Source: Paracoccaceae bacterium (GTDB lineage: Bacteria > Pseudomonadota > Alphaproteobacteria > Rhodobacterales > Rhodobacteraceae). Taken from it: a DNA stretch of 8,291 bases. The notes below the pieces were generated by a model that was given only the letters and a program-made list of their open reading frames with translations, ran no database searches and had not been told where the DNA came from. Position 1 is the first letter of the stretch. The number at the start of each line of letters is the position of its first letter. Where the stretch lies: positions 1-8,291 of the forward strand of contig JAASTF010000131.1 of NCBI GenBank assembly GCA_021767525.1, in the 5' to 3' direction. A program made the translations under genes and the position numbers. This document shows, one piece after another, positions 1-6,904 of the stretch.

Positions 1-1028
1 GCGATGGTCACGCCGACCACCTGGCCCACGCTGTCATTCCAGCGCTGCGCCCAGTCGCCGCCGGCACGTTCGGCCCAGTCGGGCAGCACTTCGTTCACCA
101 GCACGTTTTGTGCCTTTTCGAAATCCGCATCGCTGACTTCGACCAGGGTCATGTCGCGCGCCTCGCCCGAGGGGCAGTCGCCATTGCCGGTCAGACACGC
201 GATGTCGTTCACCAGCGCGTCCTGCGCGGTGGCCCATGCGGGTTCTTCGAACTCGGCCTTGATCTGGGTTTCGATCAGGTTTTGCGTCTCGGCATCGAGG
301 CTGTTCCACTTGTCCAGGTTGATCGCGGTCACGACGCTGTCCCAGCCGCCCAGCGGAATGGGCATCAGGTGGGTGGACACCTCCCACCAGCCGGCGGAAT
401 AGCCCGAGCCGGCGCCGGTGACGGCGCAATCCACGACGCCCTTTTGCAGCGCGCCCGGCACTTCGGAGAAGGCCACGTTGACGCCTTCGGCGCCCAGCGC
501 CTCGAGGAACTTGGCGGTCATGCGGCCCGAGGCGCGGACCTTTTTGCCCTGCAGGTCGGCCAGCTCGGTCACTTCGGCGTTGCAGAACACGACCTGCGGC
601 GGGTAGGGCGCGATGGCCAGGACGTGGCTGTTGAAGCGGTCGTTATAGATGTCTTCGACCATCGGGCGGGCGGCGTCGACCATGGCGCGCGCCTTGTCGG
701 CGGTCATGGCCAGCATCGGCACATCCAGGCCTTCCAGCTCGGGCGCGTCGGCCACGGCATAGTCGGCCACGGTCATCGCCACGTCATAGACGCCGTCGCC
801 CAGCAGGCGGAACACGTCGCCCACGCCCAGGTTCATCTGGTTATGGGTGGTCAGCGACACGTTGATATTGCCGTTCGAGGCGGCGGGCAGTTTTTCCGAC
901 CAGAACGGCGCCTCGTATTCCTTGTGCAGGGGCAGGCCCGACCAGGAGCCGACAACCGACAGGTCCTCGGCCAGGGCGGGGGCGGCCAGGGCGGTGGTGG
1001 CGGCCAGGGTGGTGAGAAGGCGTTTCAT
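1..1028 (-). CDS. TRAP transporter substrate-binding protein, DctP family (3' end outside window)
   Basis: Periplasmic receptor of a TRAP transporter, which captures a solute (usually a carboxylate) for Na+-driven uptake by a DctQ/DctM membrane pair. Reading from the ATG at 1028 gives 342 residues with no stop before the window edge, close to the usual family length of 325-360, so only a few C-terminal residues should be missing. Residues 1-20 form a Sec signal peptide ending in APALA with likely cleavage before EDL. The family's ligand-anchoring Arg lies in GKKVRASGR (Arg165), followed by the domain-swap region EVPGALQKGVVDCAV (about 189-203). Cys278 and Cys285 are close enough for a periplasmic disulfide. 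The start is supported by an AAGGAGAG ribosome site just upstream. It lies 33 bp downstream of the DUF1445 gene on the same strand, so the two are probably co-transcribed, with the membrane subunits expected beyond position 1. The ligand cannot be read from the sequence; the DUF1445 partner hints at an amino-acid-derived acid. Confidence 0.93.
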   Translation of the reverse strand, partial: MKRLLTTLAATTALAAPALAEDLSVVGSWSGLPLHKEYEAPFWSEKLPAASNGNINVSLTTHNQMNLGVGDVFRLLGDGVYDVAMTVADYAVADAPELEGLDVPMLAMTADKARAMVDAARPMVEDIYNDRFNSHVLAIAPYPPQVVFCNAEVTELADLQGKKVRASGRMTAKFLEALGAEGVNVAFSEVPGALQKGVVDCAVTGAGSGYSAGWWEVSTHLMPIPLGGWDSVVTAINLDKWNSLDAETQNLIETQIKAEFEEPAWATAQDALVNDIACLTGNGDCPSGEARDMTLVEVSDADFEKAQNVLVNEVLPDWAERAGGDWAQRWNDSVGQVVGVTI

Positions 1029-1061
1029 CTTTGACTCTCCTTGTTGGATTTCGTGTGATTT

Positions 1062-1883
1062 TCAGGTTTCGTTTGGGTGCAAGACCGGGGTTTCGGCATC
1101 CTCGGGGATGTCGGTCGGCAGCATGTGCCCGGGCTTGTGGGTGATGCAAATGGGCGGGCTTGCCGCCTCGAGCGCGACCTGGGGTGTCACGCCACATGCC
1201 CAGAAAACGGGCACATGGCCCGCCGGGATGGGCGCGGGATCGCCCCAGTCGGGGGTGGCGGGATCGGTGACGCCGATTTTCGCAGGGTCGCCCGCGTGCA
1301 CCGGCGCGCCGTGGGCCAGCGGGAAGCGGCGCGAAATGTCGCGCACCTCGCCCACGCGTGCCTCGGGGATGGCGCGCATGCTGACGACCATCTTGCCGGA
1401 AAACGGCCCAGCCGGCACCGTGTCGATGGACGAGCGGAACATGGGCACGGTGGTGTCGTTCTCGATATGCCAGACGGGGATGCCCGCGCGCATGAGCGCG
1501 TCCTCGAACGTGAATGAGCATCCCAGTGCGAAGGCCACCATGTCATCGGTCCAGAGATCTTTGATATCCGTGGCGGTGCCGTTCAGCGTGCCGTTGCGGT
1601 AGATGTTATAGGCCGGCACGTCGGTGCGGATGTCGATATCGCGGCCCAGGGTGAACATCTGCGGATTGCCGGTGTCCGAGACGCCCACCAGCGGGCAGGG
1701 CTTCGGATTGCGCTGGCAAAAGCGCATGAAATCGAGCGCATAGGCGCTGGGCAGGATCGCCAGGTTCGCTTGCAGATACCCCGCGCCGAGGCCGGCCGTG
1801 TGGGCGGTGTATCGGTTTTCGCGGATCGCCTGCCGCACGGTGGGCAGGTCGGCATGGCGCAGCCGGGCGTAATCGGTGGTCAT
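1062..1883 (-). CDS. Putative hydro-lyase, DUF1445/UPF0317 (YcsI-like, D-glutamate cyclase superfamily)
   Basis: A 273-residue protein, normal length for the family, cytoplasmic with no signal peptide. Family-typical stretches are visible: YTAHTAGLGAGYLQANLAIL (25-44), GCSFTFEDAL (121-130), FWACGVTPQ (228-235 region) and the C-terminal CITHKPGHML (246-255). Members are annotated as putative hydro-lyases. The mammalian relative DGLUCY converts D-glutamate to 5-oxo-D-proline, and bacterial YcsI is often near 5-oxoprolinase genes, so a reaction on an acidic or cyclic amino-acid-like substrate is plausible but inferred. The start is supported by an AAGGGGG ribosome site 7-8 nt upstream of the ATG. 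The gene is first in a minus-strand pair with the TRAP receptor, suggesting that the imported compound is its substrate. The AT-rich stretch upstream (about 1925-1980) is the likely promoter. The fold and family are confident; the substrate is unknown. Confidence 0.9.
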   Translation of the reverse strand: MTTDYARLRHADLPTVRQAIRENRYTAHTAGLGAGYLQANLAILPSAYALDFMRFCQRNPKPCPLVGVSDTGNPQMFTLGRDIDIRTDVPAYNIYRNGTLNGTATDIKDLWTDDMVAFALGCSFTFEDALMRAGIPVWHIENDTTVPMFRSSIDTVPAGPFSGKMVVSMRAIPEARVGEVRDISRRFPLAHGAPVHAGDPAKIGVTDPATPDWGDPAPIPAGHVPVFWACGVTPQVALEAASPPICITHKPGHMLPTDIPEDAETPVLHPNET

Positions 1884-2004
1884 GTGTATCCCCCTTGGAC
1901 AGGGTCAGCGTTGCCGGGCGTGGCGATAAAAGCAAATCGAAATTATTTGTAGGAAGTGATAGATATATTTTGTCTGTGTGCTGTCCCTGACTGATTTGAA
2001 GCAC
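1884..2004 (-). promoter_or_regulatory. AT-rich upstream region of the DUF1445-TRAP operon with a CAAAT-N7-ATTTG dyad
   Basis: The stretch from about 1925 to 1980 is strikingly AT-rich for this GC-rich window, as expected of a promoter. It contains an inverted repeat, CAAAT (1933-1937) and ATTTG (1945-1949), separated by 7 bp, of a size that a dimeric repressor or activator could bind. I could not place a convincing -35/-10 pair. The ribosome site of the DUF1445 gene is within 1884-1900. The promoter role is inferred from position and composition. Confidence 0.4.
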
Positions 2005-2015
2005 CCGCGCGAACA

Positions 2016-2079
2016 GCGCCGAAGGCGCCGCGCATCGCGTCGCCAATGTCGCTCGGACCAATGGCGCTCTATTGGCGAC
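2016..2079. other. Hairpins of repeat unit 1
   Basis: Two perfect inverted repeats lie in the first repeat unit. A small one pairs GCGCC (2016-2020) with GGCGC (2024-2028) around a GAA loop. A larger one pairs GTCGCCAAT (2039-2047) with ATTGGCGAC (2071-2079), 9 bp, around a 23-nt loop. No T-tract follows in either direction, so neither is a standard intrinsic terminator. Confidence 0.65.
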
Positions 2080-2267
2080 CGCCCCCCGGCACGGCGATTT
2101 GGCAGGGCTTGGCGTGCCGATCAGATCTTTTTCGGATTTGGAAGAGATAAAGCGCTGGCGTTCAACCGTTGGATCGCCGCGCCGCGGCCCGACGATGCCC
2201 GGCTTGTGCTTTGCTCTGGCGAGAGCAGCAGCCTTAGCCGTTGCGTATGACGCGCCCCGCGCGAACA

Positions 2268-2319
2268 GCGGCCCGAAGGGACGCCGCGTGATGGCCAGAC
2301 CGCGCCCCGGGCTGGCCAT
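2268..2319. other. Hairpins of repeat unit 2
   Basis: The small hairpin pairs CCC (2272-2274) with GGG (2278-2280) around GAA, extended by GCGG (2268-2271) with CCGC (2284-2287) across a 3-nt bulge. The larger one pairs ATGGCCAG (2291-2298) with CTGGCCAT (2312-2319), 8 bp, loop 13 nt. It occupies the same place as the large hairpin of unit 1 but with an unrelated stem sequence. Confidence 0.65.
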
Positions 2320-2447
2320 TGGCCGGGCTGGGCGCGCAGATCAAAACATGCGCGGACGTGGCGGGGATAAGCTGCGCCGTTCAACGGTTGGATGGCCACC
2401 CCGCGGTCTGGCCCTCGCGCGGGTTGAGCTTTGCTCTGGCGCGAATA

Positions 2448-2494
2448 GCGGCCCGAAGGGACGCCGCGCATCGTCGCCGCGCCCCCACGCGGCG
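2448..2494. other. Hairpins of repeat unit 3
   Basis: The small GAA-loop hairpin (CCC 2452-2454, GGG 2458-2460, with GCGG 2448-2451 and CCGC 2464-2467) is identical to unit 2. The larger hairpin pairs CGCCGCG (2475-2481) with CGCGGCG (2488-2494), 7 bp, loop 6 nt, again with a stem sequence different from units 1 and 2. It is about 120 bp past the lysR stop and could slow or end lysR transcription, but no T-tract is present. Confidence 0.65.
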
Positions 2495-2614
2495 GCGATT
2501 TGGCTGGTCTTGGCGCGTCGCCCGGGTCTTGTTCGGATGTGGCGGGGATAAAGCGCTTTGCGCAAACCTCGGATCGCCACCGCGCGCGGCGTGTGCCGTT
2601 GCCCGCGCGCCGCC

Positions 2615-3517
2615 TTAGCGCATTTCTTGCCCGGCCTGGAACTCCAGCGCAACCTCATGTGCGGTGCGGGCCGCGGTTTCGATGATCTGGCTGCGCGGTT
2701 CGCCCAGGTAAGAGGCGGTAAAGCGCAGGGGCGTGGGGTGCCAGCCGGGGTCGAACTCGCGTATGCGGCCCTCGGCCACGAAGGGCGCGCCCAAGGCGCG
2801 GGGCAGGGCGGCGACGCCCAGGTTGGCCTCGACCAGACGGAAACAGGCCGAGAGCGACGACGACGGAAAGATCGCCACCCCGGGGCCAAGACGGGCCAGC
2901 AGCTCGGCCCGGATTTCGCGGTAGGGCCGCGTGTTGCGCGCGTAGGTCAGCACCGGGCGCCCCTGGAAATAGGCGGCCCCATCCAGCCGCGGCGCGTCTG
3001 CGGCCACATACCAGGCCAGCGCGAAACCCGGCAGCTCGATATTCTCGACCGTGTATTCCGAAATGGGGCCCAGAAGGATCGCCAGGTCGATTTCGCCATC
3101 CAAGAGCCCGGCCCGCAGGTTCAGCGAGATATCGACGTTGAATTCAATTTCCAGCCGCGGGTACAGGCGATGCAGCCGGGCGATCAGCTCGGGCAGCCAG
3201 CATTGCGCGATGGTTTCCGACACGCCCAGCCGCAGGTGGCCATCCAGGGCGGCGGGGTCAATCACGTCGCGGGCGACGAGTTCGGACAGGTGCTCGAATT
3301 CCTCGGCATAGCGCAGCAGACGCTCGCCCCGCTGGGTCAGGCGCATGGTGCCGCCTGTCCGGTCGAACAGCGCGCAGCCCAGCGTTTCTTCAAGATTGCG
3401 GATGCGGGCGGTGACGGCGGGCTGCGTCAGGTTGAGCGCGCTTGCCGCGCGGCGCACGCCCCCCTGGCGGGTGACGAACAAGAAGGTGCGCAGCTGTTCG
3501 AGGTTGATCCGGCTCAT
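2615..3517 (-). CDS. LysR-type transcriptional regulator
   Basis: A 300-residue LysR-family regulator, the usual length. The N-terminal winged helix-turn-helix is clear (LEQLRTFLFVTRQGGVRRAA, then ALNLTQPAVTARIRNLEETL to about residue 47). It is followed by the wing (LFDRTGGTMRLTQRGERLL) and a periplasmic-binding-protein-like effector domain beginning near HLRLGVSETIA. I chose the ATG at 3517 because it places MSRINLEQLRTF at the normal distance for the family. In-frame ATGs at 3526 and 3529 would add only 3-4 residues, and one at 3646 would add 43 and overlap the divergent gene. No strong ribosome site separates these choices. The gene is divergent from the M19-led operon across 110 bp, the classical layout in which a LysR protein activates its neighbour in response to a substrate or intermediate and represses itself. 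A dyad at 3575-3599 is a candidate site. It is separated from the DUF1445 gene by 730 bp, so it is probably not in that operon, though it could still regulate it. Confidence 0.93.
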   Translation of the reverse strand: MSRINLEQLRTFLFVTRQGGVRRAASALNLTQPAVTARIRNLEETLGCALFDRTGGTMRLTQRGERLLRYAEEFEHLSELVARDVIDPAALDGHLRLGVSETIAQCWLPELIARLHRLYPRLEIEFNVDISLNLRAGLLDGEIDLAILLGPISEYTVENIELPGFALAWYVAADAPRLDGAAYFQGRPVLTYARNTRPYREIRAELLARLGPGVAIFPSSSLSACFRLVEANLGVAALPRALGAPFVAEGRIREFDPGWHPTPLRFTASYLGEPRSQIIETAARTAHEVALEFQAGQEMR

Positions 3518-3574
3518 GCGCCGCATCATCGGGCAGAGCCGCAGGGCTGTCGAGCCGCGCGGGGCAGAAAAACG

Positions 3575-3599
3575 TTGAAACGCGCCCGGCGCCTTGCAA
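3575..3599. promoter_or_regulatory. Imperfect 25-bp dyad in the lysR/M19 divergent promoter, candidate LysR operator
   Basis: Two 12-bp arms, TTGAAACGCGCC (3575-3586) and the reverse complement of GGCGCCTTGCAA (3588-3599), match at 10 of 12 positions around a central C. The dyad lies about midway between the lysR start (3517) and the M19 start (3628), where a LysR regulator of the divergent pair would bind. It does not contain a textbook T-N11-A core at its centre, so the assignment is inference. TTGAAA at 3575-3580 could also serve as a -35 box, but I see no good -10 for it. Confidence 0.45.
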
Positions 3600-3627
3600 G
3601 GGTGCGGAAAACCTGCGGGGACGGGCG

Positions 3628-4614
3628 ATGGGCGCATCGGTGACAATCGACGGGCTGCAATATGCCAACTGGTCGGAAAAGATATTCCGCCAGATGCGCG
3701 CGGGCGGCGTGGACGCGGTGCATGTCACCATCGCCTATCACGAGATGTTCCGCGACACGGTGCTGAATATCGAACGTTGGAACCGCTGGTTCGAGCGTTT
3801 TCCCGACCTGATCGTTCAGGCCGAAACCGGCGACGACATCCGCGCCGCCAAGGCCGCCGGGCGCACCGCCATCCTGTTCGGCGCGCAGACGCCCGCGCCC
3901 ATCGAGGACGATATCGGCCTGGTCGAGATCCTGCACAAGCTGGGGCTGCGCTTCATGCAGCTGACCTATAACAACCAGTCGTTGCTGGCGACGGGCTGTT
4001 ACGAGGCAGAGGACACCGGCCTGACGCGCATGGGGCGCGAGGTGGTCGAGGAGATGAACCGGGTCGGGCTGGTGGTGGATATGAGCCATTCGGCCGAACG
4101 TTCGACACTGGAGGCGATCGCGCACAGCGCCCGGCCCATCGCGATCACCCATGCCAACCCCGCGCGCTGGCATCCGGCAAAGCGGAACAAATCCGACAGG
4201 GTGCTGCGCGCGCTGGCCGAAAGCGGGGGGATGCTGGGCTTTTCGATGTATCCGCATCACCTGAAAGGCGGGTCGGACTGCACGCTCGACGATTTTTGCG
4301 CGATGGTGGCCGACACCGCCGAGGTGATGGGCGTGGACCGGCTGGGCATTGGATCGGACCTGTGCCAGGACCAGCCGGATAGCGTGGTGGAATGGATGCG
4401 CGTCGGCCGCTGGACGAAAAAGATTGACTATGGCGAAGGCTCGGCCGCCGCGCCGGGCTTTCCGCCGCAGCCCGCGTGGTTTCGCGACAATACCGACATG
4501 CCCGGCCTGGCCGAGGGGCTGCGCCGCGTGGGTTTTGACGCGGGTGAGGTGGCGGGGATCATGGGCGAGAACTGGTTGCGGTTCTACGACGCCAGCTTTG
4601 GGCCTGCGTCATGA
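3628..4614 (+). CDS. M19 (renal/membrane dipeptidase) family protein with altered metal ligands
   Basis: A 328-residue TIM-barrel protein of peptidase family M19, whose classical members are dinuclear zinc dipeptidases. Family marks are visible: GLTRMGREVVEEMNRVGLVV (131-150), DMSHS with His154, ITHAN with His175, KRNKSD with Arg186, LGIGSD with Asp244, and a C-terminal GENWLRFYD. By eye alignment to human renal dipeptidase, the ligands His198 and His219 and the later Asp are kept. The N-terminal His20/Asp22 of DGHxD are replaced in IDGLQYANWS (Leu10, Tyr12), and the bridging Glu125 appears as Gln87 in FGAQTPAPI. It may therefore bind one metal or do different chemistry. There is no signal peptide, so it is probably cytoplasmic. 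A GGGGA ribosome site lies about 8 nt upstream of the ATG. It is the first gene of a four-gene operon, and its stop overlaps the next start (ATGA). The family is sure; peptidase activity is doubtful. Confidence 0.88.
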   Translation: MGASVTIDGLQYANWSEKIFRQMRAGGVDAVHVTIAYHEMFRDTVLNIERWNRWFERFPDLIVQAETGDDIRAAKAAGRTAILFGAQTPAPIEDDIGLVEILHKLGLRFMQLTYNNQSLLATGCYEAEDTGLTRMGREVVEEMNRVGLVVDMSHSAERSTLEAIAHSARPIAITHANPARWHPAKRNKSDRVLRALAESGGMLGFSMYPHHLKGGSDCTLDDFCAMVADTAEVMGVDRLGIGSDLCQDQPDSVVEWMRVGRWTKKIDYGEGSAAAPGFPPQPAWFRDNTDMPGLAEGLRRVGFDAGEVAGIMGENWLRFYDASFGPAS

Positions 4615-6290
4615 GCGCCCTGCGCCCGCCCGATCAGGTGATGCGCCTGGCGCGGCTGGGCGCGGCGCACCAGACCAGGCTGAGCTTTATGCGCGTTCTG
4701 CTGCGCGGGCTGCGTCGCGGCGGTTGGCAAGTCGCCCGGCCGCTGTGGGAGGTCGATGCAAGCGGGGTTGGGCGTGCGGTCTATCGCGTCGCGGGGCAGG
4801 GGCAGGTCTATAGCCTGGTCTGTTTCGCCCATGACCTGCCCGATGACGCGCGATCGGACCGGGTGATCGCCGAGGCGTGGGATGCCACCTTTGCGCTGGT
4901 CGATGGCGACGTGTCCGAACCCGAGCTGCAACGGTTGGCCGCCAACGTGCCGCTGCAAGAGGCGGGCCGCGTCAGCGACCGCGAGCTTGTGCTGTCACGC
5001 GCCAACCGCTCGGTCCGGTTGTGGGATCACGTGGTGGACGCGTTGGCCGAGGGGCGGCAGCCCGACCCGGCGCGCGTGGAAGAGGTGGGATACCTGATGC
5101 GCACCACGGCGGTTTACGGCTCGGGCAAGTTCGGGGCGGCGGATCACGCGGCGCTGCGGGGGCGCGCGCTGCTGGACGGGCCGTTCCGGGCCGAGATGCT
5201 GGCGGTCTGGCTGATCCGCGCCTTCGTGATGGACCTGGTCGAGCATATGGCCGCCGCGCAGGGGGGCGCGCGGGCGGTGCGGCTGGACCCGAGCCTGCGC
5301 CGCCGTTTTGGCATCGGCAATTCCACCGGGCTGGGCATGGCGCCGTTTCTGGTGAACCACCCGCTGCTGTTGAACGCTTGGATCACTGCGCGCGAAACCG
5401 CGCTTGCGCGGGTGCGGGTGCAGGCCCATGCCTCGCCTGAGGCGCGCGCGGCGTTCCTGCGCGCGATGGCGCGGGGGCGGGCCTTGCTGGACAGCTGGCA
5501 ATCGGCCCATCCGGTGCAGCAGGCCAAGCTGGCCGATTTGCAGCGCGATGCAAAGCTGTTGGCCGATCACCTGTCCGGTGGGGTGCTGGACGAGCCTGCC
5601 CCGTGGGACGCGCTCTATCGCTGGGCCGAAGACGCCCTGAGCGTCGAGGGGCAGGAATGGCTGGCCGCGCTGATGATAGAGCCGCACGGCGCGCTGGTGG
5701 ACGATCTGGCCGACACCATGAGCGCCGATGAACACGCGGCATTCCGCATCGATGGCGGCCAGACCGTGGGCGCCTTGCGTGCGGCGATTGCCGCGCGGTT
5801 CGGCTGGGCGCTGACCCATGACTATACGGCGGCGGAGGGATGCGCGCGGTTCTGGTATATATCCGAGGCCAAGCAAGAGCCGCGGCTGGGCGAGCGCGCG
5901 GGCGAGCCAGGGGCCGAGCTGGAGCAGCCTTTGGATATCGGCCGGGCGGTGGCCGCTCTGGCGCGCGCGCTGGATGGCTGCCCCGATGACCTGTCCTTGG
6001 CAGAGTTCCTGCGCGCGCATCCTGGCCACCGCCGCGCGGTGCGACGGGTGCATATGGCCGGTTCTGCGCCCTATGCCGAAATCCGCGACAACCTGATCGG
6101 AGCGGATGTTCTGCCCATCGACATGCTGCGCTGCAAGCTGGCGTTTTTCGGCGCGACGCGGTTCGATCCGCGTTCGGACCGGTGGGTGCGCATCACCATG
6201 TATCAGGACGCGCCCTTTCCGACCGAGTTGCACGCGCTGCCCGAGGATGACTGGGCCTGGCCCGCCCTGGCAACAGAGGCGGCGGAATGA
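4611..6290 (+). CDS. Conserved-looking protein of unknown function, 559 aa
   Basis: I do not recognise a named domain. The 559-residue product is soluble in appearance, with no signal peptide or obvious membrane segment, and is largely helical in composition. Motif-like stretches that look constrained are HQTRLSFMRVLLRGL (20-34), a Trp/Val-rich WEVDASGVGRAVYRV segment (46-60), YLMRTTAVYGSGKFG (161-175), GIGNSTGLGMAPFLVNHP (234-251), FWYISEAKQEPRLGER (414-429) and RITMYQDAPFPTE (527-539). The glycine-rich stretch at 234-244 followed by hydrophobics could be a ligand or nucleotide loop, but it is not a standard P-loop or Rossmann motif. The start at 4611 overlaps the M19 stop by ATGA and the gene ends in an ATGA overlap with the DUF3726 gene, so all three products are probably made in fixed proportion. 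Codon use matches the neighbours, and a shadow minus-strand ORF over 4995-6728 is ignored. The gene is very likely real; its function is unknown. Confidence 0.87.
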   Translation: MSALRPPDQVMRLARLGAAHQTRLSFMRVLLRGLRRGGWQVARPLWEVDASGVGRAVYRVAGQGQVYSLVCFAHDLPDDARSDRVIAEAWDATFALVDGDVSEPELQRLAANVPLQEAGRVSDRELVLSRANRSVRLWDHVVDALAEGRQPDPARVEEVGYLMRTTAVYGSGKFGAADHAALRGRALLDGPFRAEMLAVWLIRAFVMDLVEHMAAAQGGARAVRLDPSLRRRFGIGNSTGLGMAPFLVNHPLLLNAWITARETALARVRVQAHASPEARAAFLRAMARGRALLDSWQSAHPVQQAKLADLQRDAKLLADHLSGGVLDEPAPWDALYRWAEDALSVEGQEWLAALMIEPHGALVDDLADTMSADEHAAFRIDGGQTVGALRAAIAARFGWALTHDYTAAEGCARFWYISEAKQEPRLGERAGEPGAELEQPLDIGRAVAALARALDGCPDDLSLAEFLRAHPGHRRAVRRVHMAGSAPYAEIRDNLIGADVLPIDMLRCKLAFFGATRFDPRSDRWVRITMYQDAPFPTELHALPEDDWAWPALATEAAE

Positions 6291-6880
6291 GCGAGGTGCA
6301 GCGCAGCCTGTCGGAAATCCGCGCCACCTGCACGCGCGCGGCGCGCGGTGCGGGCTGTTCCTGGGGCATGGCGGAAGAGGCCGGGTTGGCCGTGCGCCAG
6401 CTTGAGGCGCATGGGCTGCCGGGTGTTGCGGCGCTGGCGATGATGCTGGATGCGCCGCGCCGCTGCGCCTGTTCGGGGGGCAAGTATTCCGACGATTGCG
6501 GGCTGGCACGCATGGCCGAGTTGAGCGATGCGCCCCCCGCGCGCGATTTGCGACAGGGGCGCGTGGCGGGGCCTCTGCTGCTGGTCGCGCCCTTCCTGGG
6601 CCGGGCCGAGGGGTGGCGCATCGCCTGGCTGGGCGGGGCGGTACATACGGGGCCGGATGGTGCTGCGATGACCGGCGCGCCGCCGCCCGCCGTGGCCGAA
6701 AGCCTGTCGATCGCCCACGCCGACCCACCCGCGCAGCTCACGCCGCCCGACTGGCGCAGCCGCGCGGTGCCCGCCGCCGCCTGGGCGCGGCTGGAAGAGT
6801 TTGCAGCGCGCACCTTGGTGCCGGAAAGCGACGCGTCGCGCGCGGGCGGGGCGGGGCCGGATGCCGCCGACAGCGATTGA
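6287..6880 (+). CDS. DUF3726 domain protein
   Basis: A 197-residue protein with the DUF3726 pattern in its N-terminus: SLSEIRATCTRAARGAGCSWGMAEEAG (7-33), then RQLEAHGLPGVAAL (37-50). A Cys-containing segment, RRCACSGGKYSDDC (58-71; Cys60, 62 and 71), could bind a metal or simply be structural. The C-terminal third is Ala/Pro/Gly-rich and probably disordered. The family function is unknown. It starts inside the ATGA overlap with the 559-aa gene and ends 24 bp before the Ldh gene. Residues 7-40 resemble residues 4-38 of the downstream Ldh protein (S-x-x-E-I-x-A-T, GAG, W, E-x-A, R), which suggests shared ancestry or a related docking segment. It is small, cytoplasmic and without membrane segments. 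A partner or accessory role to the neighbouring enzymes is inferred from the gene order only. Confidence 0.85.
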   Translation: MSEVQRSLSEIRATCTRAARGAGCSWGMAEEAGLAVRQLEAHGLPGVAALAMMLDAPRRCACSGGKYSDDCGLARMAELSDAPPARDLRQGRVAGPLLLVAPFLGRAEGWRIAWLGGAVHTGPDGAAMTGAPPPAVAESLSIAHADPPAQLTPPDWRSRAVPAAAWARLEEFAARTLVPESDASRAGGAGPDAADSD

Positions 6881-6904
6881 GACACAGAGCAAGGGGACAG
6901 GGAC

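Larger units (their letters stand above)
2005..2590. repeat. Three degenerate tandem units of a structured intergenic repeat
   Basis: Three colinear units begin at about 2005, 2257 and 2437, so they are about 252, 180 and 154+ bp long. Each opens with CGCGAACAGCG-like sequence followed by a small GAA-loop hairpin. Units 2 and 3 are identical over 22 bp there (2267-2288 and 2447-2468). Each unit then has a longer hairpin, a gcgatttgg..cttggcg block (units 1 and 3: from 2094 and 2495), a GGGGATAA/GAGATAAAGCG block, and a TTCAAC.GTTGGAT.GCC block (2160-2178 and 2379-2397, 17 of 19 identical). Units 1 and 2 close with a 14-bp GCTTTGCTCTGGCG sequence (2208-2221, 2428-2441). All six frames carry only short, low-complexity ORFs here, and the repeat is shared at nucleotide rather than protein level. 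There is no gene I can support in this stretch. Its function is unknown: it could be a non-autonomous mobile element, a transcription-end element for lysR, or a protein-binding repeat. Confidence 0.8.

Noticed and set aside
108..1034. Long plus-strand ORF (308 aa) opposite the TRAP receptor gene
   Set aside because: Its product is His/Gly/Arg-rich with no family resemblance and is the antisense shadow of a clear DctP protein in high-GC DNA.
2072..2551. Plus-strand ORF (159 aa) across the repeat units, and minus-strand ORFs with a recurring RRPFGPLFA peptide
   Set aside because: The recurring peptides arise because the nucleotide repeat is read in several frames. Frames shift between units, there is no ribosome site and the composition is low-complexity.
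2005..2590. CRISPR array
   Set aside because: Units are 150-250 bp, degenerate and unequal in spacing, with no short identical repeats separated by uniform spacers and no cas genes.
2558..3643. Plus-strand ORF (361 aa) opposite lysR
   Set aside because: Antisense shadow; the minus strand encodes a complete LysR with a helix-turn-helix and an effector domain.
3518..3646. Upstream extension of lysR to the ATG at 3646
   Set aside because: The extra 43 residues resemble no LysR N-terminus and would overlap the start of the divergent M19 gene.
4995..6728. Minus-strand ORF of 577 aa
   Set aside because: Arg/Pro/Gln-rich shadow of the 559-aa and DUF3726 genes, which have coupled starts and recognisable motifs.
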